64,000 bases of DNA from Dermacentor variabilis (taxonomy: Eukaryota > Arthropoda > Arachnida > Ixodida > Ixodidae), in assembly GCF_050947875.1 (NCBI RefSeq), contig NC_134574.1, positions 155,522,051 to 155,586,050 of the forward strand, in the 5' to 3' direction. The notes beneath the pieces were generated by a model that saw only the letters and a program-made list of their open reading frames with translations, was not told the origin of the DNA and did not search any database. The stretch's first letter is position 1, and each line of letters begins with the position of its first letter. The translations under genes were made by a program, and so were the position numbers. Shown here piece after piece: positions 56,279 through 64,000 of this stretch.

Positions 56279-59093
56279 ACACATTGCTCATTAATGCAGA
56301 GATCAAGCCAGCTCCCCTGCACCCTGATATATTTCTGTGCTGACTGTTCAGACCACTGAGCTATTGCAGAGTTTATTTTGTTTTCAATATTTTTGTCTTT
56401 TAATGCTGTCTAGGCTGCCATCGCAACAAGAGAGAGCTTTAGCTGAACATTGCCTATGGTACATTCCGCTCGCATTTTAGGCACTCTCTCACTACACACA
56501 ACTGTGTTCACTTTGCATTTTCAATAAGCGTGTCGTAGTGCACTTTCCCAAGATGCAAGCGAGGTGCAGCCTGCTTTGTTGTAAAACAATGAGGAGGCCA
56601 AACGGAAGCACCGTCACACTCCACTCAATCGACTCTGCATCAGAGCTAGGGCAGCATTTGCCTTTTGCTACTGGCATGAGCGCTGTGTGCACATGGTGAA
56701 GATATACTACCCTGAGCAGGGCTGGCTGAAAATGCTCAGCTAAAGCTCTCTAATACAGTCAAACTTCGTCATAACAAAGTTGGATCTGACACAAAAATAG
56801 TTTCATTATAACTGATAACAACTATAAACTTGTGTATGTTACACTGTAGTAGCAGCTAGACAATTTTTATTTAATTCGTTATATCCGATAATTCGTTGTA
56901 TCCGTGTGGTTCGACTGTAATTGTTATTAACATTAGCATTTACAAATACCCGACACACCTTGACAAAGCAGCTAGCTATGAAGTGTCTAAATGTTGGTTA
57001 TAGAATCAAACAATGTCAAAGTATGTTTATTACTTTTACTTTTGGTAAATACATTGACTACTTTGACAGCATTTTTTTTTTCACAAGATATTTGTCATCA
57101 AAGTGCCCATATACTTAACAGCCTGTCTCGTGCAGAATGCAGTACGTCTGAGCAAAAATGAGGCAACATAGGTTACAGCATCTCTTTAACTGACAAATAT
57201 AGTATCCTATGAGCAGTGAAGTGCAGTTCTTTTTTATGATTTGAAGGACAGCAATAAAGAAAATGTTGCTACTAAAATCCTTGAGCCAGTGTTCAGTATT
57301 TTTTCGTGTTCTTCAACATTTGGAGTCAGCACTCCATGACACAGTGTTCCTTTCTTGTAACCATGATGGACCTGACAATGTGCTAGTATAAATATTGAAA
57401 AGGAACAACATTTTAGTATCGGAAGTTATGATCTTTATTTTACCATGCTTATAAACACATTATCCTCCTCCTAATTAAAGAAGCAAGTGGCTACATGGAC
57501 ACTGAATAAAATGGTATGAGTAAATCAGTGAGTAGCCATTTTTCTTTGACATTTGAGAAAGACTAAGAGGAAATCAAGCAGCCAGAAAACCGGTGAGTCA
57601 GAATTTCTTGCAAAATGCGCATAATTTGAACACCATATGGCATCGACACATTAAAACTCGGTATTTAAATCAGTATTTGAATTGACATCATTTCTTGACA
57701 CTGATGTCATAAAGAAAGCATGCCTTCCCCGACATAACAAAGAAAGGTTAATGGAGAAAATCCATAGCCATGTTGATGCCCATCTAACGGTATACACAGC
57801 AAAACTGTGGCAGAACTGTTGTGAATTATTATTGTAAGCTTTGAACATCGCACACATATGCACACACAAAAGCGCACAGGATATGGCCCGGCCCAGGGCT
57901 GTTGTGTGCGAAATTTGAAAGTACTGATATGAAGTGGTTAGTATGTTTCTAACACAATCATCTTTTGTTATGTTAAACTAGAATGCAGTCGATCTGTATT
58001 TACTTATATATATATTGCATTTAGTCCCCGAGTGAATGCCGTCAAAATCCATGACTTCACGGTCTTAATTGTTTCTGCCTCTGTTATCGCTTAATGCCTT
58101 CACATGAAGAGTTACTTCTTTGGCCTTATAACAAGAGTAATTTACTAATACAGCGCAGATAATTTTTCTCTTTATTGCCCTTTTAAGGAATTAACCCATA
58201 AACTGTCTCTGACATTCTGAGCACATCTTATATGAATGTGTGCATCTTGTACAACGTGCTGTGGGGAAACCAGTAGTTCCAAGAGCAATCCTCTGCTTCC
58301 TTCTGGGTTTCTCCGTTGCTTTCTTCGTACGCATGTACGGGCATCGTCACAAGACTTACTTATGGTATGTTACAACTGCAAGTATGATTATAAGAATCTC
58401 ATACCTCGTTCTAACAAAACTGATTATAGCGAACTAATGAAAAAAACGCAGCAATCGTAATTATTCTTGAAATTTTGATACACAACTGTGCATTTTAAAT
58501 TTATTTTTGACGAAAAAAAATCATTTTTTATAATAAGGTTTACTGATCGCATTGTGCTGATTAGGCCGTAATGGGATGGCACAAAACGCTGTTTTAACTC
58601 GTCCGAATCGGCAGTTCGAAGCTTCCACGGTGAATGGCAATATCGATCAGCTTATCAGCGTTTCTTGAACGTGCTGTAGCGGAGGAGCGCTGCCAGTCTT
58701 CGAATCGGTACGATGCACGTCACTGGACGCCAGTGCGAAGAAATGTTATTGTTATTATTTATACATGCAAGCATTTGATCAATAGCGTATGCATCAACGA
58801 GCGTTATATGAAATGACAGGCTTACAGATCATGCAGCCAGCAAAAGGCGTCGCTAGGGTGTTGGACACCGTGCACCTTATCATGGTTGTTTGGTTAGCTG
58901 GGGTTTAATGGCACAAAGGCAACTAAGGCCATGCTGCGCCAGTCACAACCTTATCATGGATATGGACTATAAATGTGCAGACACAGCATGCATGTTGAAA
59001 CCTTTTCTTTTCCCAACACATTCTGTCCTGGCTCCCTTTCTACATGTATATGAAGAAATACAGCGTCAATGGGAAAATTTAGGACCGCGCGCC
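56279..59093. other. Intergenic stretch between the transporter and ACBD3
   Basis: No gene recognised. One complete MITE (56756-56917) lies within. A word near 58900 (GGTTTAATGGCACAAAGGCA, followed by ACTAAGGCCATG) resembles a short dispersed tick repeat. An open frame at 58236-58460 matches nothing convincing. Confidence 0.4.
56756..56917. mobile_element. pogo/Tigger-like MITE, complete, 162 bp with TA duplication
   Basis: Left end CAGTCAAACTTCGTCATAAC, right end inverted CAGTCGAACCACACGGATAC. It is flanked by TA on both sides (56754-56755 and 56918-56919), the usual target of pogo/Tc1-type elements. It has no coding capacity. Confidence 0.75.
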
Positions 59094-61197
59094 TACACTC
59101 TTAAGCAAAATCACACCCTTTAGGTTGTATCTTGCCACACAACAATAATCGTCATCTGCCTTGCTTGCGTTTCTTTTCTTGAAAACGCTGCACCCGCTAT
59201 TTTCCTGTCGAGCATGCTCTGTCATGCTGATAACGTGCATGCTGTTCATGTCTTGGAAGTACCGGGTTCACAGCGTTAAAGAAAGGAAATGCAGACAGAA
59301 CAGATGATGATTATTGTGTGGCAAGATATTACCCAAAGATATTTCCTTTCTTGAAAACTCGTCGCTGATATGTCATGCTGATAACGCGCATGCTGTTCGT
59401 TACTGGAAAGTACCGGGCTCGCCGCGTTAAAGAAATGAAATGCGGACCAGACAATTATTGTTGCGTGGCAAATATACACCCCAAAGGGTGCAACTGTTTT
59501 TAGAGTGCGGCGCATGCCCGTTGTCAGCATGACATAGCATTCCTGACAGGAAAGTAGTGGGCGCAGCATTTTCAAGAAAGGAAACGCAAGAAAGGCAAAT
59601 GATTATCGTTGTGCAGCAGATATACACCCCAAAGCGTGTAATTTTTGCCTACACTCTTAAAATGGTTGCACCCTTTGGGGTGTGTATTTGTCCCACAACA
59701 ATAATCGTCATCTGCCTTGCTTGCGTTTCCTTTCTTGAAAACTCGGCTCTGGCTACTTTCTTGTAGAGAATGCTACGTCACACTGATAACGCGCATGCTG
59801 TTCGTGACTGGGAAGTACCGGGCTCGCAGCGTTAAAGAAAGGAAACGCGGGCAAGACAGATGGCGATTGTTGTGGGACAAGATACGCCCCAAAGGGCGTA
59901 AATTTTTCTAAGAGTGTACACTCTAAAACAATTGCACTCTTTGGGGTGTATATTTGTCCCACAACGATAATCGTCATCCGTCTTGCCCGCGTTTCCTTTC
60001 TTCAACGCTGCGAGCCCGGTACTTCCCATTCATGAACGGCATGCGCGTTATCAGTGTGACGCAGCATTCTCGACAGGAAAGTAGCGAGCGCCCAGTTTTC
60101 AAGAAAGGAAACGCAGGCAAGGCAAATGACGATTATTGTTGTGGGACAGATAGACACCCCAAAGGGTGCAAACAGCTTTCACACTCACTCTTAAAAACAT
60201 TTACACCCGTTGGGGCGCATCTTGTCCCACAACGATAATCGTCATCTAGTCTTGCCCGCGTTTCCTTTCTTTAACGCTGCGAGCCCGGTACTTCCCAGTC
60301 ACGAACGGCATGCGCGTTATCAGTGTGATGCAGCATTCTCGACAGGAAAGTAGCCAGAGCCGAGTTTTCAAGAAAGGAAATGCACCCTTTGGGGTGTGTA
60401 TTTGTCCCACAACAATAATCGTCATCTGCCTTGCTGGCGTTTCCTTTCTTGAAAACTCGGCTCTGGCTACTTTCCTGTCGAGAATGCTGCGTCACACTGA
60501 TAACGCGCATGCCGTTCGTGACTGGGAAGTACCGGGCTCGCAGCGTTAAAGAAAGGAAACGCGGGCAAGACAGATGGCGATTATTGCTGTGGGACAAGAT
60601 ACGCCCCAAAGGGCGTAAATTTTTCTAATAGTGTACACACCCCAAAGGGTGCAACCGTTTTAAGAGTTAGAAAAATATACACCCTTTGAAGCTTACACTC
60701 TTAGAAAAATTTACACCTTTTGTGGTTTATCTTGTCCCGCAACAATAATCGTCATCTGTCTTGCCCGCGTTTCCTTCCTTTAACGCTGCGAGCCCGGTAC
60801 TTCCCAGTCACGAACGGCATGCGCGTTATCAGCGTGACGCATCATTCTCGATAGGAAGGTAGCGAGCGCCGGGTTTTCAGGAAAGGAAACGCAAGCAAGC
60901 CAGATGACGATTATCGTTGTGGGAGAAATATACACCCCAAAGGGTGCAACCGTTTTAAGAGTGTATCTTGTCCCACAAAGATAATAGTCACCTATCTTGT
61001 TCGCGTTTACTTTCTTTAACGCTGCGAGCCCGGTACTTCCCAGTCACGAACGGCATGCGCGTTGTCAGTGTGACGCAGCATTCTCGACTGGAAAGTAGCG
61101 AGCACCGAGTTTTCAAGAAAGAAAACGCAAGCAATGCAGATGAGGATTATTGTTGTGGGACAAATATACACCCCAAAGGGTGCAACCGCTTTAGGAG
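59094..61197. mobile_element. Cluster of about eight full or partial copies of one palindromic MITE
   Basis: A ~270-base unit repeats in both orientations. Its ends read ACACTCTTAAAA and then TTGCACCCTTTGGGGTGTAT and TGTCCCACAACAATAATCG; its centre holds GCGAGCCCGGTACTTCCCAG and GGCATGCGCGTTATCAGTG. Each unit is a foldback with long inverted arms. Clear copies begin near 59647, 59918, 60187, 60385 and 60700; others are truncated or nested, as in 59094-59640. No transposase is present; the superfamily is not assigned. The cluster ends about 220 bases before the ACBD3 start codon. Confidence 0.8.
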
Positions 61198-61244
61198 TGC
61201 GTATCCGTACTAACTTGTGATTGCCTCGTCACCTTGGTTTCGCC

Positions 61245-61484
61245 ATGAACTCCGAGATCGGGCGGCGCGGGCGGCTTGGCGCGGCTCGCGCACCGCCCGA
61301 CATCAAAGGCCACGACAGGGGACACAGTATTCTAGTACACTGTAACACAGTTTCGCTTTCGGTTTCCTGTCAAATCCGCCGTTGGCGCCCCAGTACTCGC
61401 TGCCAGCGTTGCAGCAATGGCGAACGCCAGCAATGGGCCGGTCCGAGGTCCCGGCTGCGAAGAAACAGGGTCCAAAATCAGTAG
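61245..61484 (+). other. Possible upstream ORF overlapping the ACBD3 start
   Basis: An ATG at 61245 opens a frame that runs past the ACBD3 ATG (61417) in another frame and stops at 61484. If the transcript starts upstream of 61245, this would reduce initiation at the main start. The transcription start is not known. Confidence 0.3.
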
Positions 61485-61585
61485 TCTTCCACAATCACAG
61501 GTCACCACTGAGCAGGATGCCTGTACTGTCACCTGGGGATTCACACTCGATCAACTGTACAAAATGGCCACTGCGTTTTTCAAGG
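61417..61585 (+). CDS. ACBD3: ACBD3 exon 1 (coding part)
   Basis: Encodes the variable leader MANASNGPVRGPGCEETGSK and the first ACB helix WGFTLDQLYKMATAFFK. Donor GTAAGC, phase 1. Confidence 0.88.
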
Positions 61586-62499
61586 GTAAGCGCCGTCTCT
61601 GCTGTCGCGCTGTCTTACTTCCGCTGATTGTTTTTGCGTTTTTACTCTAAACCATGTTGTTCTTGATTCTAATGGTACACGCGTGTCGTCTGTTCATGAC
61701 AACGCGTGAAAGGGGTACGGCTTGCCGCAATCTGAGCGACCAAGCTCCCACCACATCACTGAGCGCACACGCTAAAGAAAAGGTCGTGTGAGCCATGTGA
61801 AATCATTGAAGGGGGAAAAAAATTATGCGAGAATCATCCCTTATTTTTAATCGCGCTGTAAATGTAAATAACGTGTGTGTGATTACGTAGACTGGCCTGT
61901 GACAAGAAATACTATTACAACAGCAATTAGATTTGACGCGAACGTAGCTGCAAATGTATTTTGAACCACCCTAATCTGCACAAGATCATGAATCCTTAGG
62001 AGATAATCACCGATAATTGGTTGCCTACGTCCGACTCAACTGGACCTGTGTTTTATTACATTGTCGGCTTGCCATGCACTCTTTTTCTCTGATCAGCATT
62101 CTTTTCCCCTTTTTTTAACTTTTCCAACTCGTACAGAACATGAAGGAAAAGCCTTCCACATTTCTTACGAAGACAAGGTGAATCTTGTAGCCTACACACT
62201 CCAAGTAACACATGGAAAGTACAACCCAGAGAGATGTAAACCTCTTGGCTACCTCGACGTCGTAGGAAGGGACAGGAGGTGTGTATTGAAAGGCTTGGAC
62301 TCAGTCAGTTTTGCTTTATCTTTATTTGACTGACATGCATTGCTTGTTTCCTTAACAGGCAAGCCTGGACTTCATTAGGAGACACAGACCGTGAGACAGC
62401 CATGAAGAAGTTCATTGAGTTGCTCAACCTTAAATGCCCCCTATTCCGACCATTCATTGAAGCACACAAGGCAGATATGGAAGAGAAAGAGCGTAAAAG
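61417..62499 (+). CDS. ACBD3: ACBD3 (GCP60) N-terminal part, 3 coding exons, cut by window end
   Basis: Exons 61417-61585, 62137-62278 and 62359-62499 join in phase into 150 codons plus two bases. The acyl-CoA-binding domain runs from WGFTLDQLYKMATAFFK (about residue 40) through GKAFHISYEDKVNLVAYTLQ, GKYNPERCKPLGYLDVVGRD and QAWTSLGDTDRETAMKKFIE to about residue 130, then a charged start of coiled coil (ADMEEKERKR). The domain order, the position of the ACB domain after a ~38-aa variable leader, and WGF..LY..A..FFK match ACBD3/GCP60, a Golgi adaptor that in vertebrates binds golgins and PI4-kinase beta. The glutamate-rich coiled coil and the C-terminal GOLD domain must lie right of the window. 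The start ATG has a good context (GCAGCAATGG). Confidence 0.88.
62137..62278 (+). CDS. ACBD3: ACBD3 exon 2
   Basis: Encodes EHEGKAFHISYEDKVNLVAY and on to LGYLDVVGRDR, the ACB ligand-binding core. Acceptor CGTACAG, donor GTGTGT, phase 2. Confidence 0.92.
62359..62499 (+). CDS. ACBD3: ACBD3 exon 3
   Basis: Encodes QAWTSLGDTDRETAMKKFIE, the last ACB helix, and the beginning of the charged region HKADMEEKERK. Acceptor CTTAACAG, donor GTGAAC. It is 80 bases after exon 2. Confidence 0.92.
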
Positions 62500-64000
62500 G
62501 TGAACTTATCGGACCTATTTTCACTGATGCCAATTAAAGAAATGGAGAATATGAAAGTCATGTATGCCTCAGAGATATTTAAATTGCAATTTTGGTGCAT
62601 ATTACTCGAGAAGCAGGTTTCATTGAATTTTATTGCAAAGGGTGGCCGAATGGGGAAATTCCCTAACCGAATGCATTCAACTATTGAGCTGTACACAGAA
62701 TATTTTCTCATATTTGAAAAAGGGAATAGTGTTTTAGTGGATCTATTGGAAGAAAACATTTATATTTACATTATTTGGTAAGGGCATGTAATGACATTCA
62801 CAGCAGCACATCTGGTGAACTGAGGAGCTTGCAAATGATAATGTACTTCTTTCAGTTACCCGGTGCACTATGACGATGACAGTAATGAAACGAGAACAGC
62901 ACGTCACCATATGCATGTAGACTCTTGTGTTCATGAAGAGGTCCGAATGTAGTGGCACCAGCCATCTGTTTAAAGGAGGTTCAACTAGGATGTTGGCCGA
63001 AGAAAATGTTATAGTCTTCAAGCACAGGTGGAATGATGCTTTTGTAGAACAGGAGAGCAACATGTCCTAAACTGCACGAGCAGTATCTAGCGATAACTGC
63101 TTGTGCAAGAGCCTCGCAGTGTTAGTGCAAAGGTCTACATTTACAAGGTGTCTTGTCTTCTCTCAGCTTACAGAGCTGCATGCTTTGACAGCTGCTTTCT
63201 TTGATGGGGACAAAGTGCAAAGATGCTTATGCAGTTGGATTTAGGTGCATGTTAAAAAATTCCAGCTGGTCAAAATTACTTTGGACCCCCCCACTCTGGC
63301 GTTCCTCACTATGCAGTTTTGGGATGTTAGACACCACAATTTATTTATGGGCAGCTGATTTCACAGTCAGAAGTATTGTTTGCAATGCCACAGTGCAAAA
63401 CAGAAGCAGAAATTGCACCATCTCTGTACTTTGAATGCTTTGTGTGCATGAGGTTTGGAACTCTGCTGTGGCTGCGTCATTGTTCTGCCAATCACTGCAT
63501 GCACATTGCATGCAACACACCCCAGATTCCTGCGCAGAGCTTGTTACCATTGGCAACAGATTGATTTTGCGTTGCATACAGTTCGGATGCACTGGTAAGC
63601 AGAATGGTGAAATGACTATAGCTGAGTTGTGAAGACCATGCACATGAAACATTCATAGTGTATGCCAAATTGTGTAATGTCCCCTCTTGTTACTTGGTCT
63701 GGTGCTATAGATCATGCTCCTGACTGTGCTGCCTAAGCATGCAGCAGGGAGACTAGGCACATCTTAAATGTAGCTATGCACTCTCACACCAGCTGGTGTT
63801 AAACCAGGTGTGATAACTCACTAGTGAAAATTTAGTTCTACCTTGTTCTACCTTCTGCCATATGAGAACATAAATTATGTCATGTCTAACATACTCGGAA
63901 AGCACCTGTCCAAGCACTTGAAATATGTGCTTGGTAGAAAACGTGAAAAACAGTGAAAAAGTGAAGCCACTACATGACGACATGCTGACACTGAGAACAA
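62500..64000 (+). other. Probable ACBD3 intron 3, running off the window
   Basis: After the exon 3 donor no stretch encodes the expected glutamate/arginine-rich coiled coil, so the next exon is probably outside. A Ruka-like SINE fragment lies at 63203-63345. Other open frames match nothing. Confidence 0.55.
63203..63345 (+). mobile_element. Diverged Ruka-like SINE 3' fragment
   Basis: GATGGGGACAAAGTGCAAAG, TTAGGTGCATGTTAAAAAAT, TGGTCAAAATTACTTTGGAC and CCCCCCACTCTGGCGTTCC follow the family order. The tRNA-like head is missing. Confidence 0.65.

Noticed and set aside
58200..58460. Hydrophobic open frame with EHILYEC, resembling a LINE C-terminal zinc-knuckle start
   Set aside because: The similarity is limited to a few residues and the rest of the frame is not LINE-like.
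59094..61197. CRISPR-like or satellite array
   Set aside because: Units are of variable length, in both orientations, foldback in structure and partly nested, as expected of a MITE family and not of a CRISPR or simple satellite array.

Overview
This window is nuclear DNA of an arachnid, most likely a metastriate hard tick. The evidence is: spliced animal genes with long introns and GT-AG junctions; five copies of a tRNA-derived SINE that looks like the tick Ruka family; and a dense load of tick-style repeats (Penelope-like elements, non-LTR retrotransposons, palindromic MITEs, tRNA-like foldback elements). No prokaryotic, viral or CRISPR structure was recognised.

Four protein genes can be supported, all on the + strand. 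(1) An intronless histone H2A.X gene at 6310-6729 ends in the SQEF damage-signalling motif. (2) TOMM20, the mitochondrial import receptor, has five coding exons between 7660 and 12879 (157 aa). (3) An equilibrative nucleoside transporter closest to ENT3/SLC29A3 has thirteen coding exons from 24182 to 55967. All exon phases join to give 481 aa, and two of its twelve introns use a GC donor. (4) The first three coding exons of ACBD3 (GCP60), a Golgi acyl-CoA-binding-domain protein, lie at 61417-62499; the rest is beyond the right edge.

Layout. 1-6200: no recognised gene, one Ruka-like SINE, a possible poly(A) signal of an upstream gene. 6200-13140: H2A.X and TOMM20; TOMM20 intron 1 holds a 500-bp terminal-inverted-repeat element and intron 4 a higher-order tandem repeat. 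13140-24180: intergenic and full of repeats: a palindrome with a tRNA-like core, a minus-strand LINE carrying a second LINE nested in it with a 14-bp target duplication, an 830-bp inverted pair of Penelope-like 3' ends followed by a broken Penelope ORF, and another LINE 3' end. 24180-56280: the nucleoside transporter; introns carry a tRNA-like composite element, LINE remnants, several near-perfect hairpins, pogo/Tigger-like MITEs, G-runs and, in the last intron, a defective Ty3/gypsy element. 56280-61200: intergenic, ending in a 2.1-kb cluster of one palindromic MITE family directly before ACBD3. 62500-64000: probable ACBD3 intron 3.

The four genes are housekeeping genes with no evident shared pathway. 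I did not find an undescribed multi-gene system. The most unusual signals are structural: the hairpin family linked to Penelope-like termini, the MITE cluster at the ACBD3 promoter, the paired GC-AG introns, and the tRNA-like foldback elements.
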